DNA of 64,000 nt from Bacteroides sp. CAG:545 (GCA_000432515.1 HF996029.1:40825-104824), one strand, 5' to 3'. Shown: positions 18,974 to 27,288, counted from the stretch's first letter. Notes: generated by a model from the letters alone, not told the origin. A program made the numbers and translations.

Positions 18974-21900
18974 TTATTTGCCTGCCAATCTCTTGTATGA
19001 TTCGAGACGGAGTTTTGCAAATTCCTCTGTCTTCTGGAGGAGCTCATCAGCTCTTTCAGGGAAGAGTTTGTAGAGGGATGCAAAACGGACCTCGCCCTTC
19101 AGGAAGTCCTGGAACTTGCTCCAGTCAGGTTCCTTGCTGTCGAGAGAGAACGGATTCTTGTCTGTTCCTTCGAGTTCAGGGTTGAACCTGTAGAGGTGCC
19201 AGTAACCGCACTCGACTGCGAGTTTCTCCTCTTTCTGGCTGAGACCCATTCCGGCCTTCAGACCATGGTTGATACAAGGTGCGTAAGCGATGATGAGTGA
19301 TGGTCCGTCATAAGCCTCAGCCTCCTTGATAGCGTTCAGGTACTGAACAGGGTTTGCGCCCATAGCTACCTGAGCCACATATACATAGCCATAGCTCATT
19401 GCCATCATTCCGAGGTCCTTCTTGCGGATCTTCTTGCCGCTTGCAGCAAACTTGGCGATAGCGCCCGCAGGAGTTGCCTTGGATGACTGTCCGCCGGTGT
19501 TGGAGTAAACCTCAGTATCGAGTACGAGGATGTTCACATTCTCACCTGAAGCGAGCACGTGGTCAAGTCCGCCGTATCCGATATCGTAGCTTGCACCGTC
19601 ACCTCCGATGATCCACTGGCTGCGTGCAGCAAGGAACTTCTTGTATGTGAGGAGTTTCTTGCAATGAGGACAATCAGTGTTCTCCATGAGAGGAACAAGT
19701 TTGTCAGCTACTTCACGGGTAACAGCAGGATTGTTCTTGTTCTCGAGCCACTGCTTGAAGAGTGCCTTGATCTCGTCAGAAGCCTTGTCGCAGTCGAGAC
19801 CCTCTGTCATGATTTCAGCGATGGTCTGTCTGATGCGGTCAGAACCGAGTTTCATACCGAGACCGAACTCACAGAAGTCCTCGAAGAGGGAGTTTGCCCA
19901 AGCAGGACCGTGTCCTTCAGAATTGGTGCAGTATGGTGATGCAGGGAATGAAGCTCCGTAAATGGAAGAACATCCTGTAGCATTGGCAATCATCATTCTG
20001 TCGCCGAAGAGCTGGGTGATGTTCTTGATGTATGGAGTCTCGCCGCAACCTGCGCAAGCGCCTGAGAATTCGAACAATGGTTGTGCGAACTGTGAGTTCT
20101 TCACGCTCTGGGCCTTGTTTACGATAGTCTCCTTGTAGCCCACCTTGGTATTGAGGAAGTCGAAGTTCTCCTGCTCTGCCTGTGCGTCGAGAGCGGAAAC
20201 CATGACGAGAGCTTTCTCCTTGGCAGGACATACGTCAACGCAGTTGCCGCAACCAGTACAGTCTGCTACTGAAACTGAGAGGGCGAACTTGTAATCCTTG
20301 AGGTTAGCCTTACCCTGGGCCAGTTTGAGACCTGCAGGAGCAGCTGCTGCCTCTTCTTCATTGAGAAGGAACGGACGGATAGCTGCGTGAGGGCAGACAA
20401 ATGCACAAGTGTTGCACTGGATACAGTTGTCAGGCTGCCACTGCGGAACGAACACTGCCACGCCACGTTTCTCATAAGCGGCTGTGCCGGCAGGCATTGT
20501 ACCGTCAACGTACGGCATGAATGAACTTACAGGAAGGGTATCGCCTGCCTGGGAGTTCACTACGTCAGCGATTTCTTTTACGAACTCAGGTGCGAGACGG
20601 TCCTTGCCCGGATTCTCGAACTTGGCAGTAATGCTTGCCCACTCTTCAGGGACATTGACCTGCTCGTACTCACCACCGCGGTCAACAGCGGCATAGTTCA
20701 TATTGACGACCTTCTCACCTTTCTTGCCGTAGCTCTTCACGATAGCGTCCTTCATGTATTTAACAGCGTCCTCGTAAGGGATGATGCCTGTAATCTTGAA
20801 GAATGCAGACTGGAGAATGGTGTTGGTTCTTCCGCCGAGACCGATTTCAGATGCAATCTTGGTAGCGTCAATGATATAGAACTTGATGTGTTTCTTGGCA
20901 AGTGTAGCCTTCACGAACTCAGGAAGTCTCTTGACTGTCTCCTCTGCGTTCCAAAGGCTGTTCAGAAGGAAGGTACCGCCATCCTTGATGCCTTTGAGCA
21001 CGTCATACTTGCGGAGGTATGAAGGAACGTGGCATGCCACGAAGTCCGGTGTGGACACGAGGTACGGAGCCTTGATCTGGGCGTCACCGAATCTGAGGTG
21101 AGAGCAGGTGTATCCGCCTGATTTCTTGGAGTCGTAGTCGAAATAGCCCTGGCAATATTTGTTCGTATGGTTACCGATGATCTTGATGGTGTTCTTGTTT
21201 GCACCTACTGTACCATCTGAACCGAGACCGTAGAATTTGCACTCTGTAGTACCAGGTTTTACGATGGAGATCTCTTTCTTGATAGGGAGTGACTTGAAGG
21301 TGACGTCATCTACGATACCGATGGTGAAACCGTTCTTAGGTTCTGCCTGCTCGAGGTTGTCGAATACTGCGACGATCTGTGCAGGTGTGGTATCCTTGGA
21401 TGAAAGACCATAGCGGCCGCCTACGATAACCGGCTCCATGTCTTTGCCCTGGAACATTGCCTTTACATCGAGGTAGAGAGGCTCTCCGAGAGCTCCCGGT
21501 TCCTTGGTCCTGTCGAGGACAGCGATTTTCTTCACGCTCTTAGGGAGCACCTTGAAGAAGTATTTCTCTGAGAACGGTCTGTAGAGGTGTACAGAAACGA
21601 CTCCATATTTTCTTCCGTGTGCTTCGAGATAGTCGATGGTCTCCTTGATGGTCTCGGTAACTGAACCCATAGCCACGATAATCTCTTCTGCATCCGGAGC
21701 ACCGTAATACTCGAACGGACGGTATGTTCTGCCGGTAAGTTCACCGAGCTCGCCCATGTAACGTGCAACTACATCAGGAACAGCATCATAGAACTGGTTT
21801 CTGGACTCTACAGCCTGGAAATAAACGTCTCCGTTCTGAGCTGTACCCCTTGTTACAGGAGATTCCGGAGTAAGTGCTCTTGCCCTGAACTTCTCGAGTG

Positions 21901-22501
21901 ACTTGGTGCTGACCATCTTTCTGAGATCGTCCTCATCGATAGCCTCAATCTTCTGGATTTCGTGTGATGTACGGAAACCGTCGAAGAAGTGGAGGAACGG
22001 AATGCTGGACTTGATAGCTGCGAGATGTGCTACTGCAGCCATATCCTGAGCTTCCTGGACAGAACCGGATGCCAACATTGCAAAACCGGTCTGACGGCAA
22101 GCCATTACGTCCTGATGGTCTCCGAAAATCGACAGCGCGTGAGATGCAAGTGCTCGTGCTGAAACGTGGAACACGGCCGGAAGCATCTCTCCGGCAATCT
22201 TGTACATATTTGGAATCATGAGAAGAAGGCCCTGTGAAGCTGTATATGTAGTAGTGAGGGCTCCTGCCTGAAGTGAACCGTGAACGGCTCCTGCGGCACC
22301 TCCCTCACTCTGCATTTCGGTAACCTTTACGGTCTCACCCCACAGGTTCTTTTTTCCGTGGGCAGCCCACTCGTCAATGTTCTCAGCCATTGTCGATGAT
22401 GGTGTGATAGGGTAAATCGCTGCATGCTCACTGAAAAGGTAAGCAATCTGAGAGGCAGCGAAGTTACCGTCACAGGTGATGAATTTCTTTTCTTTTGCCA
22501 T
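18974..22501 (-). CDS. nifJ: Pyruvate:ferredoxin (flavodoxin) oxidoreductase
   Basis: A 1175-residue single-chain PFOR that splits pyruvate to acetyl-CoA and CO2 with reduction of ferredoxin, a hallmark of anaerobic metabolism. The N-terminal domains start with the pyruvate-binding YPITPSS. Two ferredoxin clusters are visible (CIQCNTCAFVCPHAA and CTGCGNCVDVCPAKE), then CAGCGETPYIKN and the thiamine-diphosphate motif GDGASYDIGYGG. Length is normal. The 5' leader contains degenerate tandem repeats (22561-22721). Confidence 0.97.
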   Translation of the reverse strand: MAKEKKFITCDGNFAASQIAYLFSEHAAIYPITPSSTMAENIDEWAAHGKKNLWGETVKVTEMQSEGGAAGAVHGSLQAGALTTTYTASQGLLLMIPNMYKIAGEMLPAVFHVSARALASHALSIFGDHQDVMACRQTGFAMLASGSVQEAQDMAAVAHLAAIKSSIPFLHFFDGFRTSHEIQKIEAIDEDDLRKMVSTKSLEKFRARALTPESPVTRGTAQNGDVYFQAVESRNQFYDAVPDVVARYMGELGELTGRTYRPFEYYGAPDAEEIIVAMGSVTETIKETIDYLEAHGRKYGVVSVHLYRPFSEKYFFKVLPKSVKKIAVLDRTKEPGALGEPLYLDVKAMFQGKDMEPVIVGGRYGLSSKDTTPAQIVAVFDNLEQAEPKNGFTIGIVDDVTFKSLPIKKEISIVKPGTTECKFYGLGSDGTVGANKNTIKIIGNHTNKYCQGYFDYDSKKSGGYTCSHLRFGDAQIKAPYLVSTPDFVACHVPSYLRKYDVLKGIKDGGTFLLNSLWNAEETVKRLPEFVKATLAKKHIKFYIIDATKIASEIGLGGRTNTILQSAFFKITGIIPYEDAVKYMKDAIVKSYGKKGEKVVNMNYAAVDRGGEYEQVNVPEEWASITAKFENPGKDRLAPEFVKEIADVVNSQAGDTLPVSSFMPYVDGTMPAGTAAYEKRGVAVFVPQWQPDNCIQCNTCAFVCPHAAIRPFLLNEEEAAAAPAGLKLAQGKANLKDYKFALSVSVADCTGCGNCVDVCPAKEKALVMVSALDAQAEQENFDFLNTKVGYKETIVNKAQSVKNSQFAQPLFEFSGACAGCGETPYIKNITQLFGDRMMIANATGCSSIYGASFPASPYCTNSEGHGPAWANSLFEDFCEFGLGMKLGSDRIRQTIAEIMTEGLDCDKASDEIKALFKQWLENKNNPAVTREVADKLVPLMENTDCPHCKKLLTYKKFLAARSQWIIGGDGASYDIGYGGLDHVLASGENVNILVLDTEVYSNTGGQSSKATPAGAIAKFAASGKKIRKKDLGMMAMSYGYVYVAQVAMGANPVQYLNAIKEAEAYDGPSLIIAYAPCINHGLKAGMGLSQKEEKLAVECGYWHLYRFNPELEGTDKNPFSLDSKEPDWSKFQDFLKGEVRFASLYKLFPERADELLQKTEEFAKLRLESYKRLAGK

Positions 22502-22548
22502 AATCGTTAATTTTATGTGATTGATTTTTTACCAACGTAATCTTTCGT

Positions 22549-22728
22549 TTCAATGAAAGGGTGTCCGACCTTTCGGTATAGGGTGCTTGACCTTTCGGGT
22601 TAAGATACTCTACCTTCCGGTTTCAAACGGACTCTTTCATCTCAATAGAAGGACACTCTATCTTTCAGTATCAAACGAAATCTCTCATCTCAACAGAAGG
22701 GACTCTACCTTCCGGTTTCAATGAAAGA
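22549..22728. repeat. Degenerate ~48-bp tandem repeats upstream of nifJ
   Basis: The 20-mer ACTCTACCTTCCGGTTTCAA occurs exactly at 22607-22626 and again at 22702-22721. A diverged copy lies midway (22655-22674) and weaker copies at 22561 and 22583. TTTCAATGAAAG brackets the block at both ends. The block fills most of the 267-bp nifJ-fabD gap; no gene or clear promoter was found in it. Confidence 0.65.
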
Positions 22729-22768
22729 AGGAAGACATCAGCCGTTTCCGGAGATGCCTTCTCTTATT

Positions 22769-23656
22769 CTACAATGTTTCCAGACCTTCTACTGTCACGA
22801 TGGAACCGGCGATTCTCTTGACAAGTCCCTGAAGAACTTTGCCAGGACCGATTTCCATAAAGTAGTCAGCTTCGCCTGCCAACATATTTTTCACAGACTG
22901 GGTCCATTTTACCGGGGCAGTAAGCTGTGCAAGCAGGTTTTTCTTAATCAGCTCCGGATCCTGTGTCGGCTGAGCTGTAACATTCTGATATATAGGGCAT
23001 ATCGGCGCTTTAATCTCTGTCGCTTCGATAGCCTCGCCGAGTTCAAGTCTTGCCGGCTCCATAAGCGGTGAATGGAATGCTCCGCTCACTGCAAGCGGCA
23101 ATGCCCTCTTCGCGCCTTCCGCCTTAGCTCTGTCACAAGCCTCCGCCACTGAATCTTTTTCACCGGACACCACTACCTGTCCATCACAATTATAGTTCGC
23201 AGGGATGACGAGTCCGTTGCAGGATTTGCAGACGGCCTCCACCTGTTCGTTGCTCAGGCCAATGATGGCAGCCATAGCTCCCGGAACCTGTTCGCAGCAT
23301 TTCTGCATGGCTCTTGCCCTGATGGCAACAAGTTTCAATGCATCTTCGAAGGAAATCGCGTGGCTGGCCGCAAGTGCAGAGAACTCTCCCAATGAGTGGC
23401 CTGCAACCATATCCGGCTCGAAGCCGTCATAGCATGCCGTAAGGATGGTTGAATGCAGAAATATGGCAGGCTGTGTCACCTTGGTGGCCTTCAATGCCTC
23501 AGGTGTGCCCTCAAACATAATGTCGGTTATTCTGAATCCAAGAATGTCATTGGCCGCTTCAAACATTTCTCTGGCCTTCTGACTCTTTTCATATACTTCT
23601 TTGGCCATTCCCGGGAACTGGGCTCCCTGACCTGGAAATACGTATGCTTTCTTCAT
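22769..23656 (-). CDS. fabD: Malonyl-CoA:ACP transacylase
   Basis: A 295-residue enzyme that loads malonyl groups onto acyl carrier protein for fatty-acid synthesis. FPGQGAQ is at 7-13, the nucleophile Ser88 lies in GHSLGEFSA, and His195 in GAFHSPLM completes the active site. Length is usual. It stands alone on the minus strand; no other fab gene is in the window. Confidence 0.95.
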   Translation of the reverse strand: MKKAYVFPGQGAQFPGMAKEVYEKSQKAREMFEAANDILGFRITDIMFEGTPEALKATKVTQPAIFLHSTILTACYDGFEPDMVAGHSLGEFSALAASHAISFEDALKLVAIRARAMQKCCEQVPGAMAAIIGLSNEQVEAVCKSCNGLVIPANYNCDGQVVVSGEKDSVAEACDRAKAEGAKRALPLAVSGAFHSPLMEPARLELGEAIEATEIKAPICPIYQNVTAQPTQDPELIKKNLLAQLTAPVKWTQSVKNMLAGEADYFMEIGPGKVLQGLVKRIAGSIVTVEGLETL

Positions 23657-23800
23657 ACTTGAATATATAGATTTAATACAAATAACTGTCTTTTAACTGT
23701 CTTTCCGGTATCGCACTTCTTCACATTTCGTGCCTGTACGACACATTGTGGCAAATTTATAAAAAATCTGAAACAAAAGAAAATAAGAAGGGCATTTATC

Positions 23801-23840
23801 GGATATGTGTGATTTATTTCGGATATGTCCGATTTATTTC
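23801..23840 (+). repeat. Tandem 20-bp duplication upstream of tRNA-Arg
   Basis: Two adjacent 20-bp copies (GGATATGTgtGATTTATTTC and GGATATGTccGATTTATTTC), 18 of 20 identical. Just downstream TAAATTTG (23842-23849) resembles a -7 box for the tRNA, so the copies lie at the -33 region and could be a binding site or a recent duplication. Confidence 0.6.
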
Positions 23841-23859
23841 ATAAATTTGCAGAGCAAAT

Positions 23860-23931
23860 GCCCCCATAGTCTAATGGATAGGATTAAAGATTCCGGTTCT
23901 TTCGGTAGAGGTTCGAATCCCCTTGGGGGTA
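23860..23931 (+). tRNA. tRNA-Arg (CCG)
   Basis: A 72-base cloverleaf. Acceptor GCCCCCA pairs with TGGGGGT. The anticodon stem AAAGA/TCTTT encloses the loop TTCCGGT with anticodon CCG, and the T-loop is TTCGAAT. The CCA end is not encoded. The D stem and T stem each have one weak or mismatched pair. Reads codon CGG. Confidence 0.88.
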
Positions 23932-23938
23932 CTGGGCA

Positions 23939-23971
23939 GAGGCACTCCACTTCGGAGCGCCTCTTTTTTTG
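23939..23971 (+). terminator. Terminator after tRNA-Arg
   Basis: Stem GAGGCACTCC/GGAGCGCCTC with one mismatch and a 5-base loop, followed by eight T. Confidence 0.85.
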
Positions 23972-24065
23972 TTATCGGTGTTAAGGTTAGGGGTTATTTT
24001 CGGTGCATCGACTCATCGGATTTATTATCAGTTTATCGGGATATCTGGTTTATCCGTTTAACGCT

Positions 24066-24279
24066 CTCGTAGGCAAAAGGGCCAGATCTGCATACGAGTT
24101 AACCACGGGGGCAGAAACCCGCGATTCGCCCCCGTGACAATGACAATCAGGCACGACGGGGGCAGAAAGGCCGAATCTGCATACGAGTTTCCAACCACGG
24201 GGGCAAAAACCCGGAATTTGCTCACGTGACAATGACAATCAGACACGACGGGGGCAGAAAGGGTAGTTCTGCTCACGTG
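24066..24279. repeat. Hairpin repeat cluster 1a (five units)
   Basis: Five ~33-bp units at 24066-24098, 24104-24136, 24154-24187, 24196-24228 and 24247-24279. The form is CACG-GGG-GCARA, a variable loop, then TCTGC-TCA-CGTG. Units are joined by a shared linker TGACAATGACAATCAG. Each unit can fold; the second has a perfect 9-bp stem. Short open frames across this block are not genes. Confidence 0.8.
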
Positions 24280-24316
24280 GTTTGGAACTTGAGGGCATTA
24301 TCGGCTTCGACGTGTC

Positions 24317-24331
24317 ACACATGACATGTGT
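24317..24331. repeat. 15-bp palindrome
   Basis: ACACATG-A-CATGTGT, perfect 7-bp arms around one base, 7 bp from the edge of the GC-rich element. It could be a protein-binding site; nothing else supports this. Confidence 0.4.
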
Positions 24332-24337
24332 CGCGTA

Positions 24338-24496
24338 GACAGGCGGGCAGCCACGGCGGAACTCACTCCGCGTTGCTCCGTTCGGCCCTCCTACCGTCTC
24401 CTGCGTCCTCGCTCGCGCGAGAACTTGTATCCGGCAGGCACCTCCCACTTCCCGAGGCCGTGGGCTGGCCACGTCCGCCGCGGCAGGCCGCCTGTC
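24338..24496 (-). ncRNA. Candidate structured RNA element, copy A
   Basis: A GC-rich 159-bp element bounded by a 23-bp terminal helix (24338-24360 with 24474-24496). Inside are a 5-bp helix with an 11-base loop (24444-24448/24460-24464) and an 8-bp helix with a 4-base loop (24405-24412/24417-24424). Loop and joining sequences match copy B at 52806-52958 while the helices differ yet remain paired. The doubtful pairs are G-U on the minus strand, so the minus strand is given as the sense. It could instead be a MITE. No promoter was found. Confidence 0.5.
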
Positions 24497-24596
24497 AGGC
24501 GTCTCATCGTCATTGTCCTTTTTCCCCTTGAAGTCTTTAGTAAGCGTTACAGAATAAGTTGGTAAGTTTTGTAGTTTTGCCCACGGGAGTTCAACG

Positions 24597-24669
24597 ACGG
24601 GTGCAAAAGAGCCGAATCTGCACACGTGAATCAAACGACGGGTGCAAAAGGGCCGAATCTGCATACGAG
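24597..24669. repeat. Hairpin repeat cluster 1b (two units)
   Basis: Two units of the same family as 24066-24279: 24597-24628, with arms ACGgGTGCA and TGCACaCGT, and 24637-24669. They lie on the far side of the GC-rich element. The remaining 300 bases up to the LRR gene (24670-24984) hold no gene that I can support, only its presumed leader. Confidence 0.75.
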
Positions 24670-24984
24670 GATTCAAGCACTGGAGAATTCAGGTCAATAA
24701 CGAGACAGGAGGCCATAGCAAAAACCTGATAGGCGCGAAACGTGCACAGCGGAGAAATACTAAGGCACTATATTTTTCAAAAAATTTACCGTGACATGTT
24801 GCAGAACAAGAAAAAATACATATCTTAGCGCCCTAACAGTTTTGAACAACTCAAATTTATATATTAAAAGGCGATACTATCAGATAGAAGATACCTGAAT
24901 TACCTTAAACATGAGCGACAAGTTCTATTGCCGGCTACATGAACCTGACCCTCAGGAATAAATAACATCACAAATCATAAGTAA

Positions 24985-26364
24985 ATGAAAACAAAACTTT
25001 TCTTGGCTTTGGCCGCATTTGCAGCCATCACTATCTCCGGATGTTCTAAATCCGAGACACTCCAGACTCCGGAAATCAAAGTCAACAACTTGTCAACAAC
25101 AAGTTTCTCATTCACATGGACTGCGATTCCTGACGCTACAGGATACACCTATGAGGTGAAAGCCGCAAACCAGTCGACAGTAACGGACGGCAACAGAGAG
25201 AAGCCTGAAAACGTGGAGGTTACAGGACTCAGCACAGCCAGCACATATACAGTTTCAGTCAAGGCTCTCGGAACAGGGTCATTCACGGACTCAGAATACG
25301 CTACAATTACCGTGACGACATTGGACAACACTATCCATTTCGCTGACAAGGTGCTCGAAAGAAGACTCCTGGAGATGAAAGAGCCTAAGATTGACGCGGA
25401 CGGTGACGGCAAGATCACATTCGAAGAAGCCGCTGCAGTGAAGGAACTCCAACTCGGATTCGACTTGAAACCGGAGAGCACAGTTGACTGCGTAACGGAC
25501 ATCACAGGACTGGGATACTTCACATCATTGGAAACATTGAGTCTGAAATTCAACAGCGTAAGCGACATCAAGCCTATCGAAGGCATCTCGACATTGAAAG
25601 TCCTCATCCTCGGCGAGAATCCGATTTCTTCCATCAATCTCGATAAACTCGGCGAGCTTACCGACCTCAGACTCTACGGCACGAACATCTCTGACATTGA
25701 CCTGACAAAGACTCCGAAACTCGAAAGCCTCTACCTCCAGAGAACAAATGTCAGCAAGGTTGACCTCACTCCGCTCCAGTCACTGGACCAGGCCCTCCTC
25801 AACAAATGCTCAAGCCTTACCGAGATCAAGGCCTCGAACCTGCCTAGCATCACCAGAATCGATGCGGTAGAATGCAACCTCAAGAGTTTTGAGATTTCAG
25901 ACTGCCCTTCATTGAGAGAGCTTCACCTGAACAGCAACAAGCTCACATCCATAAAGATGACAAATCTCGCCATGCTCATGCGACTGAACGTTTATGACAA
26001 CCAGCTCACCAGCATTGACGTATCGAATCTGCCATTACTCATGTGGCTGTTCGTGTTCGACAATCAGATTACAAGCATTGATCTGTCAGCAAATGTTCCG
26101 CTGAGAGAGTTCAGGGCGTCCAACAACCCGCTTGCAGAAGTCAATCTGAGCACAAATGAGAACATCGTTTCACTCGAACTTGAGAACATGAGCAAGATGA
26201 AGACTCTGAATATCAAGAACGACTTCTATGACGAATACAGCGAGTATCTCATCGTTGACGGAAACACCGCCCTCGAGAAGGTAATCACCGATCCGGGTAA
26301 AGAGTTCGAACACGTCAAGAAGTTGTTTGCAAACAATCCTAAAGTTCAGGTTGTAACAGAATAA
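24985..26364 (+). CDS. Leucine-rich-repeat surface lipoprotein with FN3 domain
   Basis: A 459-residue lipoprotein. The signal peptide ends in ISGC, Cys20 being the lipidated residue. A fibronectin type III domain (about 28-112) follows, then an EF-hand/dockerin-like calcium loop DADGDGKITFEE (137-148), then about a dozen leucine-rich repeats (about 170-440) of the form LxxLxLxxNxLxxIDLSNLP. This resembles BspA/internalin-like surface proteins of Bacteroidales that bind host or bacterial ligands; the ligand is not known. It stands alone, bracketed by the two hairpin-repeat clusters, and has its own terminator. Confidence 0.85.
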   Translation: MKTKLFLALAAFAAITISGCSKSETLQTPEIKVNNLSTTSFSFTWTAIPDATGYTYEVKAANQSTVTDGNREKPENVEVTGLSTASTYTVSVKALGTGSFTDSEYATITVTTLDNTIHFADKVLERRLLEMKEPKIDADGDGKITFEEAAAVKELQLGFDLKPESTVDCVTDITGLGYFTSLETLSLKFNSVSDIKPIEGISTLKVLILGENPISSINLDKLGELTDLRLYGTNISDIDLTKTPKLESLYLQRTNVSKVDLTPLQSLDQALLNKCSSLTEIKASNLPSITRIDAVECNLKSFEISDCPSLRELHLNSNKLTSIKMTNLAMLMRLNVYDNQLTSIDVSNLPLLMWLFVFDNQITSIDLSANVPLREFRASNNPLAEVNLSTNENIVSLELENMSKMKTLNIKNDFYDEYSEYLIVDGNTALEKVITDPGKEFEHVKKLFANNPKVQVVTE

Positions 26365-26385
26365 TGATTTCTGTCAATGCCAATG

Positions 26386-26424
26386 CAAAAAAGGCCGACC
26401 ATCAAAATCGATGGCCGGCCTTAA
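26386..26424 (+). terminator. Terminator after the LRR gene
   Basis: Stem of 13 bp with one mismatch (26391-26403 with 26410-26422), preceded by six A and followed by AATTGTTT. Works better on the minus strand by its U-run but lies where the plus-strand gene needs it. Confidence 0.65.
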
Positions 26425-26444
26425 TTGTTTATTCAAGTTCTGCG

Positions 26445-26590
26445 AAGGGGGCAAAAATGCCTGCTCTGTACACGTGAAGTTCAATGAGAAGAACGACGGG
26501 GGCAAAACCCCACAATCTGCTCACGTGACAATGTCAATCAGGATGTCAATCAGGGATGACGGGGGCAAAAAGGCCTGATCTGCACACGTG
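26445..26590. repeat. Hairpin repeat cluster 2 (three units)
   Basis: Units at 26445-26476, 26496-26527 and 26559-26590, all ending in CACGTG and beginning GGGGGCAAAA. The linker ATGTCAATCAGG is a variant of the cluster-1 linker. Same family as 24066-24669. Confidence 0.75.
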
Positions 26591-26620
26591 AATCTCGGGA
26601 CCTCCGCAGGCACAGGCGTG

Positions 26621-26776
26621 CTATAACTTACCTTGTTTTCGTGAGGTGTACAGGGCGGTCATCACCGTGATGGGTAAGCCGGACAGCGGCATAGCCCGCG
26701 GCTTGCGAAGCACCCTGAGCAGAGCGGGCTTTTGCCGCAGTTCGGCCATAACAGTCGCGGCTGCCTGACGGTTCAT
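26621..26776 (-). CDS. Short hypothetical ORF, doubtful
   Basis: A minus-strand frame giving about 51 residues from an internal ATG (MNRQAAATVMAELRQKPALL, ending SRKQGKL). It is basic, has no signal or domain I recognise, and lies between a repeat cluster and the promoter of the next gene. The wording is reminiscent of short repeated ORFs in other Bacteroidetes genomes, so it may be part of a repeat rather than a gene. An ATG 13 codons upstream would overlap the plus-strand promoter at 26803. Confidence 0.25.
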   Translation of the reverse strand: MNRQAAATVMAELRQKPALLRVLRKPRAMPLSGLPITVMTALYTSRKQGKL

Positions 26777-26802
26777 TGACAAAACCAGAGACAGACGAAC
26801 AC

Positions 26803-26833
26803 TTTCAAATATCATCCGAAAAAGTTACATTTG
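26803..26833 (+). promoter_or_regulatory. Promoter of the YRxEAD-repeat protein gene
   Basis: TTTC (26803-26806), 19-base spacer, TACATTTG (26826-26833): one mismatch from TTTG-N19-TAnnTTTG. The leader to the ATG at 26947 is about 110 bases and contains two adjacent copies of the 15-mer GAAATAAACAAACAT. Confidence 0.6.
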
Positions 26834-26946
26834 TACTGACGGGCAAGAAAGCAATTGACAGGCATGTCACAGGAAACAATTGTTGGACAAGTATCAAGTA
26901 TTGAAATAAACAAACATGAAATAAACAAACATAAAAGTCAAGAGCC

Positions 26947-27288
26947 ATGAAAAAGTTGATCATCACTGCCATTCTATGCGTGAGCGCACTTTTCAGCGCC
27001 AAAGGTCAGACCGTATTCACATGCGAATACCGCACTGAAGCCGACGTGAAAGTGTATGTCACCAATTACCGGAACGAAGCTGACCTTGTCGTCTATAAAT
27101 GCGACTACCGGAACGAGGCAAGCGGCAACAGAGGCCTCTGGTACTTCGTGGAATACCGCACCGAAGCCAAGAAGAAGATTTATTTCGTGAACTACCGCAA
27201 CGAAGCTGATCTGGTCATCTATTTCACCCACTACCGCAACGAAGCCGGATGGCGCAACGAGAAGAAGGAGCCGCTGATGGAGGAATAG
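26947..27288 (+). CDS. Small secreted YRxEAD-repeat protein (DUF6150-like)
   Basis: A 113-residue exported protein. The signal peptide ends at SAKGQ (about residue 21). The rest is six repeats of roughly 13 residues: an aromatic/beta-branched strand ending in YR(T/N)EA(D/S/K/G). Regular alternation suggests a small all-beta structure with a ladder of Arg and Glu side chains. I associate this with a Bacteroidetes family of unknown function, DUF6150, from memory and without a search. It has its own promoter and terminator, so it is a stand-alone gene. No function is proposed. Confidence 0.75.
   Translation: MKKLIITAILCVSALFSAKGQTVFTCEYRTEADVKVYVTNYRNEADLVVYKCDYRNEASGNRGLWYFVEYRTEAKKKIYFVNYRNEADLVIYFTHYRNEAGWRNEKKEPLMEE

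Noticed and set aside
22502..22768. Riboswitch or small gene in the nifJ leader
   Set aside because: Only degenerate repeats and no conserved fold or frame could be seen.
24066..24669. CRISPR-like array (repeats with similar spacing)
   Set aside because: Units are hairpins with varying arms and irregular spacing, linkers are themselves repeated, and no cas gene is present.
24050..24676. Several open frames of 60-145 codons across the repeat block
   Set aside because: They run through hairpin repeats and the GC-rich element in different frames, with low-complexity products and no start signals.
23860..24700. Integrative element inserted at tRNA-Arg
   Set aside because: No integrase, no repeated tRNA 3' end, and the following DNA is only repeats.
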